A program made the translations under genes and the position numbers. The notes under the pieces were generated by a model. The model saw only the letters and a list, made by a program, of their open reading frames with translations. It was not told where the DNA came from and made no database searches. Below are positions 1 to 5,543 of a stretch of DNA of 7,616 bases, in pieces. Source of the stretch: Chloroflexota bacterium (GTDB lineage Bacteria; Chloroflexota; Dehalococcoidia; Plut-88900); contig JADFJI010000095.1 of assembly GCA_022566235.1 (NCBI GenBank), positions 1 through 7,616 of the forward strand, in the 5' to 3' direction. The first letter of the stretch is position 1, and each line of letters begins with the position of its first letter.

Positions 1-12
1 CTGGCAGGTGCT

Positions 13-25
13 CTAGTGCTTAGTC
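13..25 (+). repeat. Solo copy of the repeat-element end CTAGTGCTTAGTC
   Basis: The 13-base string CTAGTGCTTAGTC occurs here and again, identically and in the same orientation, at 1451-1463, where it forms the outer left end of the inverted-repeat element. The sequence after position 25 is unrelated to the interior of that element, so this is an isolated end or remnant. The two copies bracket the amidohydrolase gene as direct repeats. Chance occurrence of a 13-mer twice in 7.6 kb is unlikely but not excluded. Confidence 0.5.
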
Positions 26-75
26 ACACAGATGGCCGTACAGTCCCGCGCAATCCGCACCTTTAAACGGGGAGT

Positions 76-156
76 GTCCCGACGCCGAGTCGGGACCGGG
101 GGTTTGTCCCGACGCCGAGTCGGGACCGGGGGTTTGTCCCGACGCTGAGTCGGGAC
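76..156. repeat. Three tandem 30-bp hairpin units
   Basis: Units begin at 76, 106 and 136 with a 30-bp period. Each contains an 8-bp perfect inverted repeat, GTCCCGAC and GTCGGGAC, around a 5-base loop (GCCGA in units 1 and 2, GCTGA in unit 3). Units 1 and 2 are identical and are followed by a 9-base linker, CGGGGGTTT; unit 3 lacks the full linker. There are no unique spacers, so it is not a CRISPR array. Transcribed from either strand it gives three consecutive GC-rich stem-loops. They lie about 120 bp downstream of the amidohydrolase stop on its transcript and could block transcription or protect the 3' end, but no run of Us follows. Confidence 0.85.
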
Positions 157-170
157 CAAACCCAATTCAT

Positions 171-196
171 TCCCCCTTCCTGGCCAGGAAGGGGGA
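171..196. repeat. 26-bp perfect palindrome
   Basis: TCCCCCTTCC, TGGCCA and GGAAGGGGGA form an uninterrupted palindrome of 13-bp arms centred on TGGCCA. It lies 15 bp beyond the last tandem hairpin and about 80 bp downstream of the amidohydrolase stop on the minus strand. RNA from either strand would fold into a strong stem. There is no adjacent U tract, so a classical intrinsic terminator is not supported. It resembles a dispersed intergenic repeat (REP-like), which is inference from its form. Confidence 0.75.
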
Positions 197-274
197 CAGG
201 GGGATGGTCGAAAGGGTTATTAAACACTCTCACTCCTGTGCAATTGTTGTCTGGCTAACAATGGGAAAGTGCAC

Positions 275-1411
275 CTAGGCAGCCAGGTGGTACAGGTCGA
301 TGGCGTTACCCCCGGCGACTTTTCTTTGTGCCTCCTCGGGTAACGAGGCAAGATTCTCGTTTAGCTTTCTGATGGGTTCTGTGATCGAGTCGGAGTGAGG
401 ATAGTCGTAGGCCCACAGGAACTTCTCCGGCCCTAAAACCTCGATGCTAAACTTGGCCAGCCTCTCGTCAGGGTCCATGGCGATCCATCCCTGGCGCTGG
501 AAGTACTTGCTGGGCTCCATCTTCATAGGCGTGGTGAACCCGTTGACCTCGTATTTATCGTCCATCCGGTCGATCCAATAGACCAACCAGCCGATGCCGG
601 ACTCAAGCACTACAATCTTAAGGCCGGGGAATTTCTCGAAGGTCCCACCATTAAAGAGCGATGTGAACTGGAACTTCACTTCATCGGGAGAGGTAACGAA
701 TATCCACCAGGTCGATACGTCTTCGCCGCGAGGATAAAACTTGTTGATGATGGATTCGTAGCCGCCCGTCGGGTGGATGGTCATAGGAAAGTCCAGGTCC
801 TGGGCCTCGGCCCACAGGGGGTCGTAGTAGCTGCTGCCGTAAGGAAGCCCGTTGGGGGGAAGCGACGCCAACATCGCGGCCTTCGCCCCGAGGGCCGCTA
901 CCCTCTTCATCTCCTTTATACCCTCGTTTATATCCAAAGTGGGAATGTGGGCGGCGGCAATCAGGCGGTTAGGGTAAGGCTTACAGAAATCGAGAAGCCA
1001 GTTGTTGTAGGCCCGGCAGTTAGCCGCCGCCAGTTTGGGGTCAGAGCAGATGTCCTCCCATCCAAGACCGAGGGAGGGGTACATTATCGATACGTCTATC
1101 CCTTCGGCATCCATCACTTTGATCCTCTCGTGAGGGTCATATCCGCCCAGGAGCATGGAAGCCTCATAGGTCATTGCACCGGGGGTCAGCTGCTCGTGTA
1201 CATCCTGGCCAATGGCCGCGATGGCCCCCAGGGTCCCGCCGCTCATGAAGAAGGAGGACTTACCATCTACGTTCAGAAACTCGAGCCCCTGATCGTCCAG
1301 GTCTATCTTTAAGGTCCTGTCCCGGTATTCGGGCTCGATGTATTCCTTCCACATGTTCGGGGGCTCCAGGATGTGCCCGTCGACATCGATGTAGTGCATC
1401 TGGTTCGCCAT
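275..1411 (-). CDS. Amidohydrolase family 2 (ACMSD-like TIM-barrel metal-dependent hydrolase/decarboxylase)
   Basis: A 378-residue protein of the amidohydrolase_2 (COG2159) group, soluble and cytoplasmic with no signal peptide. Visible family marks, in order: an N-terminal strand with D9, D11, H13 and E16 (DVDGHILEP), which begins the metal site; H213 in TIHPTGG; E270 in LESGIGW followed by RMD; D336 in AYDYPHSD, the usual C-terminal catalytic aspartate context; and GNAIDLYHL at the end. Length is normal for the family. Family members include 2-amino-3-carboxymuconate semialdehyde decarboxylase and dihydroxybenzoate decarboxylases, but the group is broad and the substrate cannot be assigned. 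The ATG at 1409-1411 has AAGGAAAGGG about 8 bases upstream. It lies downstream of the DUF309 gene on the same strand, separated by 295 bp containing a repeat element, so joint transcription is uncertain. The stop is TAG. Confidence 0.9.
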   Translation of the reverse strand: MANQMHYIDVDGHILEPPNMWKEYIEPEYRDRTLKIDLDDQGLEFLNVDGKSSFFMSGGTLGAIAAIGQDVHEQLTPGAMTYEASMLLGGYDPHERIKVMDAEGIDVSIMYPSLGLGWEDICSDPKLAAANCRAYNNWLLDFCKPYPNRLIAAAHIPTLDINEGIKEMKRVAALGAKAAMLASLPPNGLPYGSSYYDPLWAEAQDLDFPMTIHPTGGYESIINKFYPRGEDVSTWWIFVTSPDEVKFQFTSLFNGGTFEKFPGLKIVVLESGIGWLVYWIDRMDDKYEVNGFTTPMKMEPSKYFQRQGWIAMDPDERLAKFSIEVLGPEKFLWAYDYPHSDSITEPIRKLNENLASLPEEAQRKVAGGNAIDLYHLAA

Positions 1412-1450
1412 ATCACATACCCTTTCCTTGATCTCCTCGCAGGAAACCAG

Positions 1451-1596
1451 CTAGTGCTTAGTCCCTAAAATATTATGTCATTCTGAGTCCCGATTGTATC
1501 GGGGCGAAGAATCTAGACCCTTCGCCCTTCCGGGGAAGGACTCAGGGTGACAAAAAGAAACGTTATTTATCGGACTAACCACTGGTTAGTAACTAG
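1451..1596. mobile_element. MITE-like inverted-repeat element, about 146 bp
   Basis: The outer ends are CTAGT (1451-1455) and ACTAG (1592-1596). Just inside, AGTGCTTAGTCC (1453-1464) pairs with GGACTAACCACT (1572-1583) at 11 of 12 positions. A second, inner pair is TGTCATTCTGAGTCC (1476-1490) and GGACTCAGGGTGACA (1538-1552), 13 of 15 with the two mismatches forming G-U pairs in RNA. No coding sequence lies inside, and no clear target-site duplication is seen. Short repeats with TGTCATTCTGAG ends are, from memory, common between genes in environmental Chloroflexota and other uncultured bacteria. Non-autonomous transposition is inferred from the structure; no transposase is present in the window. 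Confidence 0.65.
1476..1552. repeat. Cloverleaf-like core of the inverted-repeat element
   Basis: Within a 15-bp closing stem (1476-1490 with 1538-1552) lie three smaller hairpins in series: CCCGAT / ATCGGG around TGT (1489-1503), GGGCGAAG / CTTCGCCC around a 10-base loop (1502-1509 and 1520-1527), and CCTTCC / GGAAGG (about 1526-1539). They overlap slightly at their bases, so not all pairs form at once. The 77-base span is tRNA-sized, but there is no T-loop, anticodon arm or CCA end, so it is not a tRNA. Confidence 0.6.
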
Positions 1597-1706
1597 ACCC
1601 TGGCCTCGACAGTTACGACAGGATAATTCTGTTTATCGATAGAGTCAACATCCAGTGGTCCAATTCCCGGGCAATGCCCGTGGGGCTTCGCCATGATACT
1701 GCGGCC

Positions 1707-2231
1707 CTATCCCTCTCCGTCCTCGATGCGATGCCGAGAGTCGGTATCAGAGTAATGAATCCGCGGCCGTTCCAGGCCGTCCAGCTCCCGCCACCTTACG
1801 GGTATCGCCTCCTCTACCTTATCCAACCAACGGGAGGCCTCAATATAGAGGCCTTCGACATCGAGGCCCAGGAATTTGGGAGCAAAGACCTTTATAAGCC
1901 TCAGTCCCTCGGAGAGCTTCGACGCGGCCCCTCGTCTGTTGTGCTTGGAGACGTGATATAGTCCCACAGCCACCTTGATTACGCCATGATAATAATGCCG
2001 CAGAGGATAAGGGGTAGCACGCCACAGGTCCTCCAGGGTCTCGTGGCACTGCCAGAACTGACCTCGATTGAACTGGGCCACTGCGTACTCCAGCTCAGGG
2101 GGAGGCGTGGCGGGAAAATCGGACACGAAGGGCTCAATACCATCTCGCTCCAGCCTCTCGAGCCAGAGCAGGTCCAGCTTCCGCCTGTTCCCTCGGGACG
2201 GCCACCGGGGCAGGCCCAACTCCTCCATCAT
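1707..2231 (-). CDS. DUF309 domain protein
   Basis: A 174-residue protein whose middle part (about residues 50-115) matches DUF309 (PF03745). It has FNRGQFWQCHETLEDLW (residues 54-70) with the conserved H63-E64 and W70, then a second helix with Y80, H82 and G83 (YYHGVIKVAVGLYH) and H93. The conserved His/Glu residues on an all-helical fold have been taken to suggest a metal or ligand site, but no biochemical function is established for the family. Residues 116-174 are a less conserved tail. The start is one of two adjacent ATGs (2229-2231, 2226-2228). No Shine-Dalgarno lies at the usual distance; GGGAG is about 18 bases away, so translation may be leaderless or start further in. It is divergent from the CoA-transferase gene. 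Confidence 0.85.
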   Translation of the reverse strand: MMEELGLPRWPSRGNRRKLDLLWLERLERDGIEPFVSDFPATPPPELEYAVAQFNRGQFWQCHETLEDLWRATPYPLRHYYHGVIKVAVGLYHVSKHNRRGAASKLSEGLRLIKVFAPKFLGLDVEGLYIEASRWLDKVEEAIPVRWRELDGLERPRIHYSDTDSRHRIEDGEG

Positions 2232-2237
2232 GGACAG

Positions 2238-2243
2238 ATACTA
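2238..2243 (-). promoter_or_regulatory. Possible -10 box for a leaderless DUF309 transcript
   Basis: Read on the minus strand, TAGTAT fits the TANNNT -10 pattern and ends 7 bases before the first ATG of the DUF309 gene, which has no well-placed Shine-Dalgarno. That arrangement is typical of leaderless transcripts. No good -35 is visible, so this is tentative. Confidence 0.3.
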
Positions 2244-2266
2244 TTACATCTCCCGGCTGGCTGCTA

Positions 2267-2296
2267 TTGCCGAACCACCCCCGGTTCGATTACATT
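2267..2296 (+). promoter_or_regulatory. Weak candidate promoter for the CoA-transferase gene
   Basis: TTGCCG (2267-2272) and TACATT (2291-2296), each 4 of 6 to sigma70 consensus, are 18 bases apart. The -10 overlaps the start of the 40-bp imperfect tandem repeat. Position between the divergent genes is right, but the match is weak. Confidence 0.3.
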
Positions 2297-2363
2297 AACC
2301 CCTGTTGCGGCTCCCGATCGAAGTATCCCCAACATTAATCCGTGTTACGACTCCGGATCGAAG
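2294..2363. repeat. Imperfect tandem repeat, 40-bp period, upstream of the CoA-transferase
   Basis: The 30 bases at 2294-2323 recur at 2334-2363 with 25 identities. Both copies start ATTAA and end GATCGAAG, and CCAAC follows each a few bases later. The period of 40 bp is about four helical turns. The repeats lie in the 5' region of the CoA-transferase gene, upstream of its Shine-Dalgarno. They may be a two-site operator or only a degenerate duplication; the sequence does not decide. Confidence 0.6.
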
Positions 2364-2396
2364 CACGCCAACATCAGCGGGAAAACAGCGAACTGA

Positions 2397-2402
2397 AGGA
2401 GG
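2397..2402 (+). promoter_or_regulatory. Shine-Dalgarno fixing the CoA-transferase start
   Basis: AGGAGG lies 4 bases before the ATG at 2407. The reading frame stays open upstream to at least 2305, but only this ATG has a ribosome site, and the family-typical start (EGVRILDLT) follows it directly. The upstream extension is therefore not coding. Confidence 0.85.
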
Positions 2403-2406
2403 GCAC

Positions 2407-3609
2407 ATGGGACAGGCGTTAGAGGGAGTGCGGATCCTGGACTTGACCCAGTTCGAGGCCGGGACCACCTGTACACAAGCCCTGGCCTGGCTCGGGGCCG
2501 AGGTCATCAAGGTGGAGTCCCCCGGGAAAGGTGACCCGGGTAGGTATTCATCCCCCGGCAAGCCCGGCGTGGACAGCTACTACTTCATAATCCTGAACTG
2601 CAATAAGAAAAGCATCACTCTGAATCTCAAATCAGACAGGGGCAAGCGGATCTTCTTCGACCTCCTCAAGCAGGCCGATGTTGTAGCAGAGAACATGGCC
2701 CCCGGCACCTTGGAGCGGCTGGGGCTGGGATACGATGTGCTATCGGGGGTTAACCCCAGGGTGATACTGATCAGGATCAAGGGGTTCGGAACATACGGGC
2801 CCTACAGCCAGTACAAGGCCTTCGACCAGATAGCCCAGGCCACAGGGGGCTGTTACTGCACCAATGGGTATCCCGATGGGCCGCCGCTGCCCATCGGCGT
2901 CTCATTTGGAGACATCGGAACAGGCTATCACGCTGCCCTGGGCGTAACGGCCGCACTGTACCAGCGGGACCGCACGGGCAAGGGGCAAGAGATCGAGGTC
3001 GCGATGCAGGACGCGATGGTGAACTTCGCCAGGGTGGGGATGATGAATTACTACAAGGACCCGGATACCAACCTTCGTAGCTCATACCACTTCTCAACCG
3101 CCCCGGCGTGGGTCTACAAGTGCAGTCCCGGGGGTCGTGACGACTACGCCTACATCTACGCCGGCGAGCAACCCGTCGACATGTGGGACAAGCTTCTTAA
3201 GACCATCGGCCGGGAGGACCTTATCGGAGACGACCGGTACTCAACATCGGAGGCCCGTGGCGGCCGAAGGGACGAGGTAAACCAGCTCGTGGAGGATTGG
3301 ACCCAAAAGTACACGAAATACGAGGTGATGGACATTCTGGGAAAGGCGGGGGTGACGGTGGGAGCCTGCCTCAACGCCAGGGACATCCACTCCGACCCTC
3401 ATCTCCTGGAGCGGGGGATGATCGTTACGATAGACCACCCCCACCTGGGCGATTTCACCCTCCCCGGCTCCCCCATACAGATGTCCAACTCCCCCCTCAC
3501 CGTTACCGCTGCTCCCCTTCTGGGACAGCACACCATTCAGGTGCTGGGAGACCTCCTTGGATACACAGAGGACACCGTCAAGGCATTAGAGGCAGAGGGA
3601 GTCGTTTAG
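2407..3609 (+). CDS. CaiB/BaiF (class III) CoA-transferase
   Basis: A 400-residue cytoplasmic enzyme, normal length for family III CoA-transferases, which move CoA between carboxylic acids through acyl-enzyme anhydride and CoA-thioester intermediates. The N terminus has LEGVRILDLTQFEAG and GAEVIKVESPGKGDPGR, then KKSITLNLKSDRGK, ENMAPGTLERLGLGYD, and IKGFGTYGPYSQYKAFD before the active site. The nucleophilic aspartate is D169 (GVSFGDIGTGYHAALG), the same number as the catalytic Asp169 of formyl-CoA:oxalate CoA-transferase. A small domain (about 225-320) and the C-terminal GSPIQMSNSP return segment follow. Acyl substrate is unknown; members act on oxalate, carnitine, bile acids, benzylsuccinate, mesaconate or DMSP. 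It stands alone, divergent from DUF309 and convergent with the FmdB-type gene, with 64 bp and no obvious terminator between. Confidence 0.93.
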   Translation: MGQALEGVRILDLTQFEAGTTCTQALAWLGAEVIKVESPGKGDPGRYSSPGKPGVDSYYFIILNCNKKSITLNLKSDRGKRIFFDLLKQADVVAENMAPGTLERLGLGYDVLSGVNPRVILIRIKGFGTYGPYSQYKAFDQIAQATGGCYCTNGYPDGPPLPIGVSFGDIGTGYHAALGVTAALYQRDRTGKGQEIEVAMQDAMVNFARVGMMNYYKDPDTNLRSSYHFSTAPAWVYKCSPGGRDDYAYIYAGEQPVDMWDKLLKTIGREDLIGDDRYSTSEARGGRRDEVNQLVEDWTQKYTKYEVMDILGKAGVTVGACLNARDIHSDPHLLERGMIVTIDHPHLGDFTLPGSPIQMSNSPLTVTAAPLLGQHTIQVLGDLLGYTEDTVKALEAEGVV

Positions 3610-3673
3610 ACAGGAATGTATGGGCATGGGGGAGGGTACTAATCTACAATTGAGCGCAGTAGTCCGATGGCAT

Positions 3674-4015
3674 TCATCTGTTCATGTCTTTTAGCTGTTT
3701 GTGGATCACCCGGTCTATCTGCTGGCCTATCTGGTCGCTGACCTTCATGGCTTTAGACTCGTCGGACTCCTTCGTGTCGGTCTCGAACATCCCCTTCAGC
3801 TCCTTCCGGCTCTTCAGGAAGGGCAGCGATTTCTCCACGAAGTCGTCGCTGTATTTATGCTTTACCGGAAACCGGTAGTTGGTCAGCGAGACCAGCTTTA
3901 CCGTCTCGGTGCTCCCGCAGGAACTGCAATCCACACTGGCTGGGATCTCGTATTTACGAGTGTAGTATTCGGTTACGCTGGCGCAGCTACGACATCCGAA
4001 CTCATAGATAGGCAT
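3674..4015 (-). CDS. FmdB-type zinc-ribbon protein
   Basis: A 113-residue protein. Residues 1-35 form the FmdB / CxxC_CxxC_SSSS zinc ribbon (PF09723 type): MPIYEFGCRSC with C8 and C11, then VDCSSCGS with C30 and C33, giving four cysteines for one Zn. The rest (about 50-113) is charged, probably helical, and rich in Lys, Asp and Glu (for example SDDFVEKSLPFLKSRKELKG), with no further motif; many family members are shorter. Its role is unknown; FmdB was first named as a putative regulator beside formamidase and amidase genes. The ATG at 4013-4015 has GGAGGG six bases upstream. It is divergent from the M24 operon and could share its control region. Confidence 0.85.
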   Translation of the reverse strand: MPIYEFGCRSCASVTEYYTRKYEIPASVDCSSCGSTETVKLVSLTNYRFPVKHKYSDDFVEKSLPFLKSRKELKGMFETDTKESDESKAMKVSDQIGQQIDRVIHKQLKDMNR

Positions 4016-4021
4016 CCGGGT

Positions 4022-4027
4022 CCCTCC
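4022..4027 (-). promoter_or_regulatory. Shine-Dalgarno of the FmdB-type gene
   Basis: On the minus strand GGAGGG precedes the ATG by 6 bases, confirming the short FmdB start MPIYEF. Confidence 0.8.
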
Positions 4028-4044
4028 AGATCAGCTACCCTCAC

Positions 4045-4073
4045 ATTCTATCAGCCCTTGTCCAATGTGACTA
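4045..4073 (-). promoter_or_regulatory. Candidate promoter for the FmdB-type gene
   Basis: On the minus strand TAGTCA (4068-4073) and TAGAAT (4045-4050) are 17 bases apart. The -10 is 5 of 6 and the -35 is 4 of 6 to sigma70 consensus. It gives a leader of roughly 25-30 bases including the Shine-Dalgarno. Confidence 0.4.
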
Positions 4074-4154
4074 TACCTCCGGCCCCGGACATGGGGCCTC
4101 ATTTCGTTTCGCTGAGTTCCCGGCTACGGTGATGGTCTATTTCCAACAACTCGA

Positions 4155-4183
4155 TTGACTGGACTCATGCCCGCCTATAGAAT
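4155..4183 (+). promoter_or_regulatory. Sigma70-like promoter of the M24 operon
   Basis: TTGACT (4155-4160, 5 of 6) and TAGAAT (4178-4183, 5 of 6) have the ideal 17-base spacing. It is the best promoter match I found in the window, and predicts a 5' leader of about 55 bases before the M24 start. No operator-like inverted repeat overlaps it clearly. Confidence 0.6.
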
Positions 4184-4234
4184 CGCCGTGTCAAGTCCGA
4201 GGCTTCCATTCGGTCCGGGGAACAGCACTCCCAA

Positions 4235-4239
4235 AGGAG
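4235..4239 (+). promoter_or_regulatory. Shine-Dalgarno that favours a GTG start for the M24 gene
   Basis: AGGAG directly abuts the ATG at 4240 with no spacer, which does not fit ribosome geometry. The in-frame GTG at 4246 is 6 bases away, the usual distance, so the GTG is the more likely start. Confidence 0.65.
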
Positions 4240-4245
4240 ATGATT

Positions 4246-5496
4246 GTGGCAACTAACGGGAAAAGAATCCAAGAAAGCGACCTCATCGGCACCAACGCGG
4301 TAGATTTCGAAGAACGGGTGGATGTGAGGCGACTGCGTAGAGAACGCCTCCAGAGGCTTCAGGAGCAGATAGGCAAGGCAGGCCTAGGCGGCCTCCTCCT
4401 CTTCGATCCCGTGAACGTGCGTTACGCGCTGGGCGTTCGGTGCAACGAGATCTTCGCCCTCAGGAACAAGACCTACCACGCCCTGGTGCCCAGAGAGGGA
4501 GAGCCGGTCCTCTTCAACGGCACGGGCCTGGAACCCACAGTCCTGGATGGCGCCCTGGAGATGCGGGAGGTCCCCGTCTTCGATTACTGGCAGGCAGGCG
4601 TCTACACTCGCGAGGCCACGGCCCGCTGGGCAGCCATCGTCAAGAGCACGGTGAAGGAGATGGGCATAGGTTCCGAGCCCATAGGCCTCGACCGCGGAGA
4701 CCCCGTCACCATTAAAGCCCTGGAGACCGAAGGCCTCACCATTGACGATGCCCTGGAACCCGTCGCCCTGGCCAGGGTAATCAAGACCCAGGACGAGGTG
4801 GCCCTCATACGCCAGGCCTGTGCCATAGCCGACGTAGCCCTGGCCAGGGTAAAAAAGGCCATTAAGCCGGGGGTCACGGAGATCGAACTCTTCGCAATTA
4901 TGGCCGATACCAACCTGAGGCACGGCGGAGAGCGGATGGACTGCATGCTCCTGGCCGCAGGCGGCAATACCCTCCAGTGGCTGAAGCGTACCGCCACCGA
5001 CCGCATAGTGAGGCCGGGCGACCTGGTCGCCATGGACACGGACATGGCCGGGCCCATGGGCTATTTCGCCGACATCTCCCGCACCTACCTGTGTGGGGAC
5101 GGCAAGCCAAATCCCGAGCAGCTAGAGTCATATAAACGGGCCTACGAGTTCCTCTACGCGTCCATCCCCCTGTTTACCGTCGGAACCAGTTTCCAGGAGA
5201 TAGCGGAGAAAGTGCCCGAGATCCCCGACGAGTACAGGGCCAACAGATACTCGGTCCTGGCCCACGGCGTTGGCATGTCCGACGAATGGCCGGCCCTATA
5301 CTTCACCGACACCAGCACCACCGGGTTCGGCAACGTCCCCGGAGTGCTCGAGGAGAATATGATCATGTGCATGGAGGCCAGCTTCGGCAAGGAGAACGGC
5401 CGGGAGCAGGTCAAACTGGAGGAGCAGCTCCTCATCACGGCCAATGGCCCCGAGATCATTTCCCAGGCTCCCTTCGACTGGAGGTTCCTGGACTAA
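4246..5496 (+). CDS. M24-family (creatinase / pita-bread) metalloenzyme, DddP-like active site
   Basis: A 416-residue protein from GTG 4246 (418 from ATG 4240). A creatinase-N-like domain (about 30-165, with DPVNVRYALGVR) precedes an M24 pita-bread domain. Numbered from the GTG, dinuclear-metal ligands are D264 and D266 (MDTD), D276 (ADISRT), H340 (LAHGVGM), E377 (CMEASFG) and E392 (KLEEQ). Xaa-Pro peptidases have HExP after the GHGIG motif; here it is DEWP (D346). Spacings D-2-D-10-D-64-H and E-15-E equal those I recall for the DMSP lyase DddP (D295, D297, D307, H371, E406, E421), with the proposed catalytic D377 matching D346 and Y366 matching Y335; H to E differs by two. DMSP lyase, another lyase or a peptidase remain possible. 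First gene of the operon. Confidence 0.88.
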   Translation: MATNGKRIQESDLIGTNAVDFEERVDVRRLRRERLQRLQEQIGKAGLGGLLLFDPVNVRYALGVRCNEIFALRNKTYHALVPREGEPVLFNGTGLEPTVLDGALEMREVPVFDYWQAGVYTREATARWAAIVKSTVKEMGIGSEPIGLDRGDPVTIKALETEGLTIDDALEPVALARVIKTQDEVALIRQACAIADVALARVKKAIKPGVTEIELFAIMADTNLRHGGERMDCMLLAAGGNTLQWLKRTATDRIVRPGDLVAMDTDMAGPMGYFADISRTYLCGDGKPNPEQLESYKRAYEFLYASIPLFTVGTSFQEIAEKVPEIPDEYRANRYSVLAHGVGMSDEWPALYFTDTSTTGFGNVPGVLEENMIMCMEASFGKENGREQVKLEEQLLITANGPEIISQAPFDWRFLD

Positions 5497-5543
5497 GCCA
5501 CAGATAACGGTCTCCAGCTACGACGGATACCCAGGGGGGAAGA

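Noticed and set aside
1..66. 3' end of a plus-strand gene (frame 1 open to TAA at 64-66)
   Set aside because: Only 21 codons are visible, with no recognisable motif, and the segment contains the repeat-element end; it cannot be told from chance.
76..156. CRISPR array
   Set aside because: The three repeats are directly tandem with the same 9-base linker and no unique spacers, and each repeat is a simple hairpin; no cas genes are present.
243..262. Intrinsic terminator after the amidohydrolase (ATTGTT / AACAAT stem)
   Set aside because: The stem is only 6 AT-rich pairs with an 8-base loop and no U tract follows on the minus strand.
1476..1552. tRNA or small structured RNA gene
   Set aside because: Length and cloverleaf-like folding suggested it, but there is no T-loop motif, anticodon arm or acceptor end. 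The inverted repeats are explained by a dispersed element.
1668..1680. Terminator hairpin CGGGC-AAT-GCCCG after DUF309
   Set aside because: A five-pair stem with no U tract; too short to call.
1674..2396. Plus-strand open frames antisense to DUF309 (1674-1961, 1986-2396)
   Set aside because: They are shadows of the DUF309 gene, which has a clear family motif on the minus strand.
2305..2406. 34-residue N-terminal extension of the CoA-transferase
   Set aside because: It runs through the tandem repeat, has no start with a ribosome site, and the family-typical N terminus begins at ATG 2407 behind AGGAGG.
2407..3609. Assignment as formyl-CoA transferase or DddD-type DMSP CoA-transferase
   Set aside because: D169 marks only the superfamily. 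Nothing seen fixes the acyl substrate, and the protein is a single 400-residue domain, whereas DddD is, as I recall, a fused double-domain protein.
3610..3673. Bidirectional terminator between the convergent CoA-transferase and FmdB-type genes
   Set aside because: No stable stem-loop with a T run is visible in the 64 bp.
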